Source: Morinoia aosen
Taxonomy: Eukaryota > Arthropoda > Malacostraca > Amphipoda > Talitridae
Direction: 5' to 3'
DNA length: 64,000 nt
NCBI GenBank assembly: GCA_030386875.1
Contig: JASJYW010000026.1
Coordinates: 10,930,246-10,994,245 of the forward strand
Positions 1 through 10,629 of this stretch are shown piece after piece; positions within the stretch are counted from its first letter, which is position 1; each line of letters begins with the position of its first letter. The position numbers and the translations under genes were made by a program. The notes under the pieces are model-generated. The model did no database searches. It saw nothing but the letters and a program-made list of their open reading frames with translations, and was not told the DNA's origin.

Positions 1-2946
1 GTGATTTTCACCGCATTCGGCCTAGGAATGGCCCAAAACACGCATTTTAGCTCTGTCGACCGTGGAATCGGCTAAATATGCACTTTCCGCCTATGTCGCC
101 ACGGGAAACAGCAAACGACGTGATTTTCACCGCATTCGGCCTAGGAATGGCCCAAAACACGCATTTTAGCTCTGTCGACCGTGGAATCGGCTAAATATGC
201 ACTTTCCGCCTATGTCGCCACGGGAAACAGCAAACGACGTGATTTTCACTGCATTCGGCCTAGGAATGGCCCAAAACACGCATTTTAGCTCTGTCGACCG
301 TGGAATCGGCTAAATATGCACTTTCCGCCTATGTCGCCACGGGAAACAGCAAACGACGTGATTTTCACCGCATTCTACCTAGGAATGGCCCAAAACACGC
401 ATTTTAGCTCTGTCGACCGTGGAATCGGCTATATATACACTTTCCGCATATGTCGCCACGGGAAACAGCAAACGACGTGATTTTCACCGCATTCGGCCTA
501 GGAATAGTTTAAAACACGCTTTTTAGCTCTGTCGACCGTGGAATCGGCTAAATATGCACTTTCCGCCTATGTCGCCACGGGAAACAGCAAACGACGTGAT
601 TTTCACCGCATTCGGCCTAGGAATGGCCCAAAACACGCATTTTAGCTCTGTCGACCGTGGAATCGGCTAAATATGCACTTTCCGCCTATGTCGCCACGGG
701 AAACACCAAACGACGTGATTTTCACCGCATTCGGCCTAGTAATGGCCCAAAACACGCATTTTAGCTCTGTCGACCGTGGAATCGGCTAAATATGCACTTT
801 CCGCCTATGTCGCCACGTGAAACAGCAAACGACGTGATTTTCACCGCATTCGGCCTAGGAATGGCCCAAAACACGCATTTTAGCTCTGTCGACCGTGGAA
901 TCGGCTAAATATGCACTTTCCGCCTATGTCGCCACGGGAAACAGCAAACGACGTGATTTTCACCGCATTCGGCCTAGGAATGGCCCAAAACACGCATTTT
1001 AGCTCTGTCGACCGTGGAATCGGCTAAATATGCACTTTCCGCCTATGTCGCCACGGGAAACAGCAAACGACGTGATTTTCACCGCATTCTACCTAGGAAT
1101 GGCCCAAAACACGCATTTTAGCTCTGTCGACCGTGGAATCGGCTATATATGCACTTTCCGCCTATGTCGCCACGGGAAACAGCAAACGACGTAATTTTCA
1201 CCGCATTCGGCCTAGGAATGGCCCAAAACACGCATTTTAGCTCTGTCGACCGTGGAATCGGCTAAATATGCACTTTGCGCCTATGTCGCCACGGGAAACA
1301 GCAAACGACGTGATTTTCACCGCATTCGGCCTAGGAATGGCCCAAAACACGCATTTTAGCTCTGTCGACCGTGGAATCGGCTAAATATGCACTTTCCGCC
1401 TATGTCGCCACGGGAAACAGCAAACGACGTGATTTTCACCGCATTCGGCCTAGGAATGGCCCAAAACAAGCATTTTAGCTCTGTCGACCGTGGAATCGGC
1501 TAAATATGCACTTTCCGCCTATGTCGCCACGGGAAACAGCAAACGACGTGATTTTCACCGCATTCGGCCTAGGAATGGCCCAAAACACGCATTTTAGCTC
1601 TGTCGACCGTATAATCGGCTAAATATGCACTTTCCGCCTATGTCGCCACGGGAAACAGCAAACGACGTGATTTTCACCGCATTCGGCCTAGGAATGGCCC
1701 AAAACACGCATTTTAGCTCTGTCGACCGTGGAATCGGCTAAATATGCACTTTCCGCCTATGTCGCCACGGGAAACAGCAAACGACGTGATTTTCACCGCA
1801 TTCGGCCTAGGAATGGCCCAAAACACGCATTTTAGCTCTGTCGACCGTGGAATCGGCTAAATATGCACTTTCCGCCTATGTCGCCACGGGAAACAGCAAA
1901 CGACGTGATTTTCACCGCATTCGGCCTAGGAATGGCCCAAAACACGCATTTTAGCTCTGTCGACCGTGGAATTGGCTAAATATGCACTTTCCGCCTATGT
2001 CGCCGAGGGAAACAGCAAACGACGTGATTTTCACCGCATTCGGCCTAGGAATGGCCCAAAACACGCATTTTAGCTCTGTCGACCGTGGAATCGGCTAAAT
2101 ATGCACTTTCCGCCTATGTCGCCACGGGAAACAGCAAACGACGTGATTTTCACCGCATTCGGCCTAGGAATGGCCCAAAACACGCATTTTAGCTCTGTCG
2201 ACCGTGGAATCGGCTAAATATGCACTTTCCGCCTATGTCGCCACGGGAAACAGCAAACGACGTGATTTTCACCGCATTCGGCCTAGGAATGGCCCAAAAC
2301 ATGCATTTTAGCTCTGTCAACCGTGGAATCGGCTAAATATGCACTTTCCGCCTATGTCGCCACGGGAAACAGCAAACGACGTGATTTTCACCGCATTCTA
2401 CCTAGGAATGGCCCAAAACACGCATTTTAGCTCTGTCGACCGTGGAATCGGCTATATATGCACTTTCCGCCTATGTCGCCACGGGAAACAGCAAACGACG
2501 TAATTTTCACCGCATTCGGCCTAGGAATGGCCCAAAACACGCATTTTAGCTCTGTCGACCGTGGAATCGGCTAAATATGCACTTTGCGCCTATGTCGCCA
2601 CGGGAAACAGCAAACGACGTGATTTTCACCGCATTCGGCCTAGGAATGGCCCAAAACACGCATTTTAGCTCTGTCGACCGTGGAATCGGCTAAATATGCA
2701 CTTTCCGCCTATGTCGCCACGGGAAACAGCAAACGACGTGATTTTCACCGCATTCGGCCTAGGAATGGCCCAAAACAAGCATTTTAGCTCTGTCGACCGT
2801 GGAATCGGCTAAATATGCACTTTCCGCCTATGTCGCCACGGGAAACAGCAAACGACGTGATTTTCACCGCATTCGGCCTAGGAATGGCCCAAAACACGCA
2901 TTTTAGCTCTGTCGACCGTATAATCGGCTAAATATGCACTTTCCGC
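1..2946 (+). repeat. 119-bp satellite array, block 1 (about 24.8 monomers)
   Basis: Direct tandem repeat with an exact 119-bp period: the motif GTGATTTTCACCGCATTCGG starts at 1, 120 and so on. Monomers are nearly identical and all on the same strand. Each carries a SalI site (GTCGAC), an AvrII site (CCTAGG) and a short dyad CATTC-N7-GAATG around CCTAGG. Almost all monomers here have the GGAATCGG and AGCTCTG variants, unlike the mixed blocks further right. Variant monomers (CATTCTACC, GACGTAATTTT, CTTTGCGCC, AACAAGC, GTATAATCGG) recur in the same order 1309 bp apart, which is 11 monomers and indicates a higher-order repeat. The array runs into an assembly gap. No gene is present. Confidence 0.98.
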
Positions 2947-3446
2947 NNNNNNNNNNNNNNNNNNNNNNNNNNNNNNNNNNNNNNNNNNNNNNNNNNNNNN
3001 NNNNNNNNNNNNNNNNNNNNNNNNNNNNNNNNNNNNNNNNNNNNNNNNNNNNNNNNNNNNNNNNNNNNNNNNNNNNNNNNNNNNNNNNNNNNNNNNNNNN
3101 NNNNNNNNNNNNNNNNNNNNNNNNNNNNNNNNNNNNNNNNNNNNNNNNNNNNNNNNNNNNNNNNNNNNNNNNNNNNNNNNNNNNNNNNNNNNNNNNNNNN
3201 NNNNNNNNNNNNNNNNNNNNNNNNNNNNNNNNNNNNNNNNNNNNNNNNNNNNNNNNNNNNNNNNNNNNNNNNNNNNNNNNNNNNNNNNNNNNNNNNNNNN
3301 NNNNNNNNNNNNNNNNNNNNNNNNNNNNNNNNNNNNNNNNNNNNNNNNNNNNNNNNNNNNNNNNNNNNNNNNNNNNNNNNNNNNNNNNNNNNNNNNNNNN
3401 NNNNNNNNNNNNNNNNNNNNNNNNNNNNNNNNNNNNNNNNNNNNNN
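2947..3446. other. Assembly gap (500 N)
   Basis: Exactly 500 unknown bases, so the size is probably nominal. Satellite lies on the left and a T-rich tract on the right; the junction between them is therefore not seen. Confidence 0.99.
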
Positions 3447-3930
3447 TTTTTATTTTTTTTTTTTTTTTTATTTTTTATTATTTTTTTTTTTTTTTTTTTT
3501 TGATTGCGTTCTGTCGATAGCATACTTGTCGCAACCTATAATAGCGAGACCAACGTGTAGTCGGCTCGCACTGTTCATTGGTCGTCAGACACCTCGCTAA
3601 CCCAACCGTGCTCACACGTCTCAGCTCTTTTATACAATTCAGCCTGTCATCGCCACCATGACGTACAACCTCATCCGTGGAACCATGAAGTGCCAACCAG
3701 GCATGTGTTGCTAGTTTCCCTAAGTGCCTCGCCGGCTGGGGGGAGCGTTCGCTGGAGGGCGCTGGAGCCGGTCGTCGGCGTCTTGCAATGTCTTCGGGAA
3801 GCTCTTCTCCGGCACCTGGGACGTCGACGCTTCGCTGCTCTACATGCGAGCCCAAGGGATGTATCGGACGCGGTGAGAGTGCTGTCGGTAGGGGCGCTTT
3901 CGTCAGACACCCTTGTCCGTAGGTCCAAGG
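3447..3930 (-). mobile_element. Poly(A)-ended retrosequence, minus strand (unidentified)
   Basis: On the minus strand a GC-rich stretch (about 3930 down to 3505) is followed by a long A-rich tail (plus-strand T-rich tract 3447-3501), as in the 3' end of a LINE or a processed transcript. An open frame on the minus strand (3478-3855) is rich in Arg, Pro and Ser and I do not recognise it; a plus-strand frame (3690-3968) overlaps it. The base composition differs sharply from the AT-rich flank. It could be a LINE 3' region or a retrocopy of a host mRNA. The tail abuts the gap, so no target duplication can be seen. Confidence 0.35.
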
Positions 3931-4004
3931 AATTCTTCCTTGATAAACATCCCGTTTCTCGGTCCTAGTATCAAAAATTAACGCAGCCTAACTGATTTTC
4001 TACT

Positions 4005-4082
4005 ACTTGAGCTTGCTCGTTATTAAACTTGTACTTGAGCTTGCTCGTTATTAAACTTGTACTTGAGCTTGCTCGTTATTAA
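4005..4082 (+). repeat. 28-bp tandem repeat (3 units)
   Basis: Three copies of a 28-bp unit containing ACTTGAGCTTGCTCGTTATT start at 4005, 4033 and 4061. The core GAGCTTGCTC is an inverted repeat. The array continues as a 35-bp version on the far side of the MITE at 4083-4659. Confidence 0.9.
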
Positions 4083-4659
4083 CCCTTTCGGTACGATAAT
4101 TCAAATTGTTTGGGTAAAAAATTCCTGGGGAAAAAGTTGTCATTACCCTGAATTGTCAGTGAAATTGTCCTAGTATGGTGCTTTTAGCTTAAGTAAGTGC
4201 CTTCTTCATTATTTTAATTTTAACATTTTTTGAATCTTTGAAGCTCGATGCTTGGCGACAGAAATTTTTGATGTTAATAATAAAGTTTTCGTATTTACGA
4301 AGAAATTATTTATACGTTTTTGCCCGAATTTACCAAAAATCAACAAAGTTCAGAAAAAACTTGCTCAAGTTAAATGGAAAGGGTATTGAATATGTTGCTC
4401 GGGTCCTGTAGCATGAACTTACGCGTGCTACAGGGTCCTATGGTAATTACAGGGGCCTATGGTAACCTATGGTAATTTACGCGTGCAGGTTTCTGGAATT
4501 GTTTAAAAACTAGTTTAATGAATGTTTGTAATTTCCCTAATTTTGTTATTACTTCAAAATATTCCCTCACTAGTTAAATTAGTTTAAAACTAGGTTAGAT
4601 GCCCTAAACTGGAAGCACTAGCCAACTTGGCACTGGAGTAGCCGTCAGTACCGAAAGGG
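4083..4659. mobile_element. piggyBac-like MITE with TTAA target duplications
   Basis: A 577-bp insertion is bounded by inverted termini CCCTTTCGGTAC (4083) and GTACCGAAAGGG (ending 4659), each flanked by TTAA (4079-4082 and 4660-4663). A TTAA target and a CCC...GGG terminus are the hallmarks of the piggyBac superfamily. It has no transposase reading frame, so it is non-autonomous. It has split the 28/35-bp tandem repeat, whose units resume directly after the right TTAA, giving a clear before-and-after target. Confidence 0.85.
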
Positions 4660-4663
4660 TTAA

Positions 4664-5163
4664 ACTTGTACTTGAGCTTGCTCGTTATTAAACTTGTACT
4701 TGAGCTTGCTCGGTAATTAAACTTCAACTTGTACTTGAGCTTGCTCGGTAATTAAACTTCAACTTGTACTTGAGCTTGCTCGGTAATTAAACTTCAACTT
4801 GTACTTGAGCTTGCTCGGTAATTAAACTTCAACTTGTACTTGAGCTTGCTCGGTAATTAAACTTCAACTTGTACTTGAGCTTCCTCGGTAATTAAACTTC
4901 AACTTGTACTTGAGCTTGCTCGATAATTAAACTTCAACTTGTACTTGAGCTTGCTCGGTAATTAAACTTCAACTTGTACTTGAGCTTGCTCGGTAATTAA
5001 ACTTCAACTTGTACTTGAGCTTGCTCGGTAATTAAACTTCAACTTGTACTTGAGCTTGCTCGGTAATTAAACTTCAACTTGTACTTGAGCTTGCTCGGTA
5101 ATTAAACTTCAACTTGTACTTGAGCTTGCTCGGTAATTAAAACTGAAACTTGAGCTTGCTCGT
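4664..5163 (+). repeat. 35-bp tandem repeat (about 14 units)
   Basis: The first unit after the MITE is the 28-bp form. The following units have a 35-bp period, CTTGTACTTGAGCTTGCTCG plus GTAATTAAACTTCAA, and are nearly identical, with scattered single changes. The last unit (about 5146-5163) is degenerate. Relative to the 28-bp form the unit has gained ACTTCAA-type sequence, so the longer unit was amplified after it arose. Confidence 0.95.
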
Positions 5164-5222
5164 TAAAACTCTAACCTAAAAACTTAAAATTGAATTCTTT
5201 CTTACGCTCTCGTAATCTTCAG

Positions 5223-5343
5223 ATGGCTGCTATTGTGGAGGCCGTATGTGGGCTGCCGCCGGAAGCGCCGCGCCCGGCGTGTTGCGTCTCAGCAAGCTAA
5301 ATCCGCCGGCTCTTCTACGAACCCTAAATCTCCTAGCTTATAG
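5223..5343 (+). other. Possible terminal coding exon (unidentified)
   Basis: A GC-rich island in AT-rich DNA follows a pyrimidine-rich tract ending CTCGTAATCTTCAG, a fair 3' splice acceptor. One frame, starting at 5224, runs to a TAG at 5341-5343 and encodes a basic peptide containing RRKRRARR and a Ser/Ala-rich tail. AATAAA motifs follow at about 5432 and 5486. This fits a last exon plus a short 3' UTR, but no upstream exon is visible and two other frames are also open for some distance. I do not recognise a protein. Confidence 0.2.
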
Positions 5344-5959
5344 CCAATCAGCAAACGTCACTTAACTTCTTTGCTGTATTTATTTATGTATTATCACCCG
5401 TAAAAAATTACCTTCATTTTCATACGGGTTAAGGAATAAATTGAATAAATTAAATGTTATATTTTCCCCACTCGGTTTTTTAAATAAATAAAACGAATTA
5501 ACATTAGACATTTAGTTACAAAAGTGTAAAATGAAATGTAGTTGTGCATGTTGCTCTTCTTTATCTTAAATACTATCGTTATATTTTATAAGTTGAATTT
5601 CTCTTTAAAATGATTATAAAAATTCCTTTTAAGATAAACTACTTGCAACGGAATGCTACTAAAGCGCATTTATAAGTAATTCAAATCATTATCGATTTTG
5701 TGAATTTTATACCTGGTTATAGTTTGCATTGCTATGTAATAATTTACTTCTGGCGATTAGTTATTCGCAAGCGTCTTCTCTTCTGGACATGGGTTTATTT
5801 TTAAATTATTCCTATAGTATTTGATACCATTCCGTGGATTTTTGTTATTACTTTCTCTTTTGTATCATTTGCCAGGAGTTCAGCGTAAATCATTCGAACT
5901 GCACGCTCCAAATCAGCATAATAATTCCCGATTTGGAAATTAAGCTGTTTCAAATTGTT
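5344..5959. other. AT-rich DNA, nothing recognised
   Basis: No coding, RNA or repeat signal was found apart from possible poly(A) signals near the left end. Short frames here lack any family resemblance. Confidence 0.5.
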
Positions 5960-6385
5960 CCATTCTACGCCAACATTTGGTTAATGTTGAGGATTATCCG
6001 GGAATCGATTTATGATTTTAAGGTGCCGTAACATAGTTCATTAGATCGAAATAAGTAACTTTTCTTCTATGCACTTCCCGTCGTAAATAAGTATTTTACG
6101 AGTTATAGCGGGGAATTAGTTACCGCAACTCAAGTGTTTGAAGCGGGAAGTAATTCATTTGGCTCGGCGAATGGCAACGCTGCAATGGCGTCTCGTTTCC
6201 GGTTTCCTCGTTATCAAAGACGAAACTAAACCTACCGCGCTAATTCGTAAAATAATCATTTACAACTGAAAGTGCATAGAAGAAAACTTGTTTATTTCGA
6301 TCTAATTTACTATGTTTAGCATTCGAAAAGTGGATAATCGATTCCCGGGTAATCCTCAACATTTACCCAACATTTTATCAACATT
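5960..6385. mobile_element. Fold-back MITE with about 100-bp imperfect inverted arms
   Basis: The left arm (about 5975-6080) contains GTTGAGGATTATCCGGGAAT and TTAGATCGAAATAAGTAAC. The right arm (about 6264-6375) holds their reverse complements, such as ATTCCCGGGTAATCCTCAAC and TTATTTCGATCTAA. The loop is about 185 bp. The arms are imperfect, so the copy is not new. The superfamily is unknown and no clear target duplication was found. It has no coding frame of note. Confidence 0.7.
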
Positions 6386-7810
6386 GCCAGTAGTTCTTAT
6401 ACTTTCGTTGTGTCATCCATTTTCGATACATGCCGTTTGCGTTTTGATATTGTCAGTGTAAGAAGTAAAAACTCGTGTCAAAGTAGAAAGTATAACAACA
6501 TATGAACAGATGTCCAAAGAAGCAAAATTCAATATTCATCTAAAGCAACATTATATCTGTATTTAATATGGTGTTCTCATACCACGACTTAACACAATGA
6601 AGAAGCATATGTATTACGTTAGAATAAAATAGAACAACAGAAGTGGAGTATTAGAGTATCAGCTTCTATGTACAGTAGAAAAATAAAAGATGCTAAAGTT
6701 CTCAACAACTTGCTTACAGGGAGGTTAAGATTTCAGTGACTGCCTTTGTCGAGGGCTGCTGTATTTATTTAAATGAGTTACATTACATGCTGCAAAGGGG
6801 ACCTTGCTGCAATTCATTCATCGAACGACAAGTTCCCTTATGAAGTCAAAACTACACCAACATGACTTGGCGCAGGTAGTAGAGCAATTTTGACCCGAAT
6901 TATTAGCAATCGCTCTGTTGCTCTGGAAGACTCACAAGAGGCAGAGTTTCACCAGGGTAATAATTAGGATGAAATGTCCGTAGGGTAGAAGCTTTCTACA
7001 GGAACGAAATCCTATTTAGAGTCCCAAAGCCAATTCATATGGAATCAATGTAATAATGTAGAGGTCTGTTAGCACAATTATGAAGGAGCATTTATAGGAA
7101 ATAAGTGGCTCATGTTTTTAATGGTAATAAAGTACCCGGACTCCGGGTTGCAAAAATTAGGTTAGGTCGTTATGGGATCTTAAATTTCCATGCATCAACG
7201 GGATAAACTTTATACAGGGTGCTTCAGAACCTAAAGTACAAAATTGCGCATCAAGTAGAAAATGACCAAATAAACACCTTCTATAAAATCTCCGAAAAAA
7301 TTTAGTTTTATATTGGATATTAACTGTCTTTTCAAAAATTACACATACCAGAAAAATTTCAGAACAACCAGTCCACAAATAAAAAATTACTTTGTTGACC
7401 TACATAGTGTATAGTTACAGTTTGTTGAACCTAATTTACTTAATCTAGGGGCATACTAGATTGATCAGTTAATTGGTTCTTTCATGATTCGTTGCTTAAT
7501 TTTTACAAAAACGTTCAACATGGGCTAAATGAGTACAGTACACTCTAAAAAACGATTAGGAGCTGACTTAAGAGCTAAGTCATTAATCATGGCAAATTAC
7601 CCTATCAAGATGATTCCCACAGCAGAAAAAATTGCTTCTTGATGATCGTATCTATACAATATTTTGTTTGTTCTCATCTTAGTTCCTTACTTAGTTAGTC
7701 CGTCCGTTTTACGCTTTCCTTTGAGTTGGCAGTGTCATGGATATCGTATTCTCAAGTGGGACATTAAAAGATGGTCTATACATGCATTGATATGTTTGAG
7801 ATTTTATCAG
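6386..7810. other. Unannotated AT-rich DNA
   Basis: No convincing gene. A stretch around 7215 (TACAGGGTGCTTCAGAA) resembles ends of common insect transposons, but no partner terminus was found. The minus-strand frame at 7157-7378 has no recognisable domain. Confidence 0.4.
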
Positions 7811-7894
7811 GATAGGTTCGGTTAGGATAATTTAGAATATGTTAGGTTAGGATATGATGGGTTGGGATAGGTTATGTTAGCTTAGGTTAGGTTG
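7811..7894 (+). repeat. Degenerate GGTTA/TTAGG-rich tract
   Basis: Contains repeated GGTTAGG, GGTTAGGATA and TTAGGTTAGG elements separated by a few bases. TTAGG is the canonical insect telomere repeat. This short, impure tract could be an interstitial telomere-like relic or simply a G/T-rich low-complexity run; the sequence alone cannot decide. Confidence 0.5.
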
Positions 7895-8448
7895 TATTGA
7901 TGTAATTTCTTCACTGGTCCTCTTAGCTCATCGATGACATTGTCCGTGGAATTTTCACGGTTCCTGCTAGTGTGATTGATATTTTGATAGGAAGAGAGAT
8001 TCAAGATTCGTTTTGAAAGCTTTATGAGAACTTTTTCTATGGATCTCAGCAGGGATTGCATTCCAATTCGTAGTTCCTATGGCGAGAATACCGTGTTATG
8101 ACAGAGATTAGGAATAATAAAGAAGTATCTACGTATTGATTGGTGCACAACTCAGTTGAGGTTTATTCATCTTGTTCCATTAATTCATTTCTATTGTCTA
8201 ATTTAGAGTTGGCTTCTTATCCTTGAGCAGGGTTGGGCAAGTAGTGCCAGTCAGCAGGTGTGGAAGCCTAGAGCTAAAGTGAATTGACTTAGTCATTTTC
8301 TGGAACTAGAGTTTTTACTAGCCTGTGTTGATCTAGCGTACTAGCAGTCATTTCAAACTTAAAACCTTTGTGATAGATCCTTGTCATTAGAATGTGTTAC
8401 CTAGACTCGATAATAGTTAAATGCCCTTTGTACCTGGCTCGGTTTTTC

Positions 8449-8560
8449 TCATTTATTTTTTGAACCTAAAAATGTCCTTGTTGTGCAGTTTACGGTGTCT
8501 TCCGAACCCCAATAAAGAAACTTAAGAGCACGTCTATTCTTCGGTACCCGTTGAATACCA
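8449..8560 (-). mobile_element. Possible BEL/Pao reverse-transcriptase fossil scrap
   Basis: A short minus-strand stretch encodes VPKNRRALKFLYW, which resembles the block before the catalytic aspartates in BEL/Pao elements (usual form: valine, charged residues, ALRFLWW). Only a few dozen residues are recognisable, no LTR is nearby, and the copy is plainly an old remnant. A chance match is possible. Confidence 0.25.
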
Positions 8561-8630
8561 TAATTCAGGCTCGTGACGCGATTATAGAAAATCCGCTGTC
8601 GATCCGGAACAGACATTAATTTGATGAGAG

Positions 8631-8813
8631 ATTGATCGTAAGTTTGTGGAGCAATTGGGGGTGCTCGTGCCACTGCTGTTGGACCCAGGGAACCTGGTCG
8701 AAAAAAAGTTTGGAGGACAGATCATCAGAGCAAAGGACCTATTCGACAGCTTTAAAATGTTCATGGAACGTTTTAAAACTACAGGACTTGTAAAACCCAC
8801 ACCTGTGACGGAG
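8631..8813 (+). CDS. Atlastin-like (dynamin-family GTPase) internal exon, partial
   Basis: A 61-codon stretch without stops starts IDRKFVEQLGVLVPLLLDPG and contains NLVEKKFGGQ, IIRAKDL and SFKMFM. It follows the order of the atlastin linker/middle region after the GTPase domain: a DI.EF block, then L(V/I)P.LL.P..L, K.I.G..I, then DL..(Y/S)FK. Atlastins are ER-membrane GTPases that fuse ER tubules. The stretch ends at GAG followed by GTATGA, a good 5' splice donor. The left edge is less clear: an AG at 8629-8630 could be the acceptor but lacks a strong pyrimidine tract, and just upstream a second frame (8620) reads FDERL, matching the preceding atlastin motif out of frame. No other atlastin exons are visible nearby. 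It could be a true exon of a gene with large introns or an old pseudogene fragment. Confidence 0.5.
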
Positions 8814-10406
8814 GTATGATTTTCATTTTGAAGTCAACAATGGCATTAATAATTTAATGCTTTAGTACTGCAAGTAATCGATTAATTTATCGTTTTAAAC
8901 TCAATCAAGCATGTACTAACAACTGGATTCACAGACTGGATCAAACGAGTATAATGTTTCCGCTGTATACTCAAAATAGCTCTGGCTGTATACAATTTTT
9001 ATTAGCTGAAAAATCACATCTTCATTTCACTTCGATGCTGATAAAATATCTATGCTTATGTTTTCCCAATAATTGTTTAGAAGCTGACTCGTTAGCTAGA
9101 GTGATGAAAAGTACAATATAATGTCGTTTGGGGTTGGGTAATTATGTTAAAAAAATAAGCCTTATACTATTTCTCTCGTAGAAGAGCTCTGAAAAGTTTG
9201 AAGTACACAGAGATCGGTAGCACATAGAAAGGTTTAAATATGATACAGAATACTTCAAGGGATGTGACGAAAATACAATTTAGGTTGAATGTATTATATT
9301 ATTCCAATCGTCGCGTAGCATTAGGAGAGTTTTCATATTTGAAAACTTCTCCAGGTAGGCAAAAAGATGCAACATAATTATCAAGAAGTGTGCACCAAGA
9401 CTCTGTATTTTGACATTGTTAATGAAAGAATGACTAGTCGTAGCTCCATGCTGAAGACTGTCTAATTACTAAAATAATGTTCAATTTTTCATGCACTTAA
9501 CAAATGCATGTGAACAAACCCTCGTATCGGTATAGCTGATATCAGTCCTCAACAAACCGCGGCATGCTGAGGGATGAATATTTTCGGTGCAGGGGCCACC
9601 GTTTACTGCACAACCAAATAATTGGAGCCAGTCCCACGCCAAGTTTAAAATTCCGAGTTCGTGTGTGTTCAGGTGCATCTGCAGTCCTCACAGAACACCA
9701 ACCCCATGAATTCATAGTCAACCATGATTTATTCTCGTATTTTGATTTAAATTTGCAAATAACTATTTTAGTGGAACTGCTGTTAAATAATAATCTGCCA
9801 TGCATAACAACGAGTAAATCCTTCTTCAAAAGTGAGGGAAATGATTGCTGCTCAATTAATTCCCAGGTGGCTCAACACATTGAACCAGCACATAAAAATA
9901 AGTCGAAATGGATTAATACTAAGACACTGGGTCATGTAGAAGTTAGTTCACTGAATAAATTGATACAATTCAAAATTGTCAATTACATTTCAAATAATTT
10001 TGATGTGCCCTTTCGAATCCATTTAATTAACTCACGCATTCATCAAACATTAATGCACACTTGTTGCGCTTGCATATAAATGAGAAATTTAAATCTTTTT
10101 TAAAAAATGACGTACATGAGTATCCAACAATGGCCTCATATCAATATATGACCACTGCACTGTAATTACTGTACTGTAATTTGGTTTAGAAAATTTAAAA
10201 AAGTAAATTTTCTCTTATTCTTTGCTTTGATGTTCATTGTCGTACTTCATTAGAATCAACAAAATGCTGCTGCTCTGGTTTGAGAGCCTCGCATCACCAC
10301 AAAATAAAAAACTGGCCAGAAATAATCTGCCGTTTTCATGAAAAAAACATCCATATATACTTTTTACCAGTCTTGCAAATGCTACCCTTATCCTATCATC
10401 GTGGTT
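8814..10406. other. Unannotated AT-rich DNA
   Basis: No recognised gene. The longest frame (9564-10079, plus, 171 codons) has no domain or family resemblance and overlaps open frames on the other strand; I do not call it a gene. Confidence 0.4.
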
Positions 10407-10629
10407 AATGAGGAGGATGAACCAACAAGTTACCAGTACGAAAACTTCTTCCGCGGTGCTCAGCCACTCGTCCGTAAATATCGCGAGACGTCATTCTGAC
10501 GTACGCCGATGCGCACTGCGCACAAGTGCGCGTACGTCGGAATGACGTTGCGCAATATTTACGCATGAGTGGCAGAGCACCGCGGAAGAAGTTTTCGTAC
10601 TGGTAACTTGTTGGCTCATCCTCCTCATT
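10407..10629. mobile_element. Near-perfect palindromic fold-back MITE
   Basis: A 223-bp palindrome. The left arm begins AATGAGGAGGATGA and the right arm ends TCATCCTCCTCATT. Both contain GTTACCAGTACGAAAAC and CTTCTTCCGCGGTGCTC in mirrored form, with arms of about 100 bp and a small GC-rich centre (GTGCGCATCGG-like). Only about ten differences between the arms are evident by eye, so it is young or kept symmetric by conversion. There is no coding capacity. The CG-rich sequence contrasts with its flanks. The superfamily is not identified because the target duplication is unclear. Confidence 0.85.

Noticed and set aside
1-119. CENP-B box in the satellite monomer
   Set aside because: ATTCGGCCTAGGAATGG and GTCGCCACGGGA share fragments with the box, but the spacing and key bases do not fit.
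1-2946. CRISPR-like array
   Set aside because: Direct repeats are contiguous 119-bp units without unique spacers, and the context is eukaryotic.
2903-3523. Open frames across the first N run
   Set aside because: The residues are mostly unknown bases from the gap.
9564-10079. 171-codon plus-strand frame
   Set aside because: No domain or splice context was recognised and there are overlapping open frames on the minus strand; probably chance.
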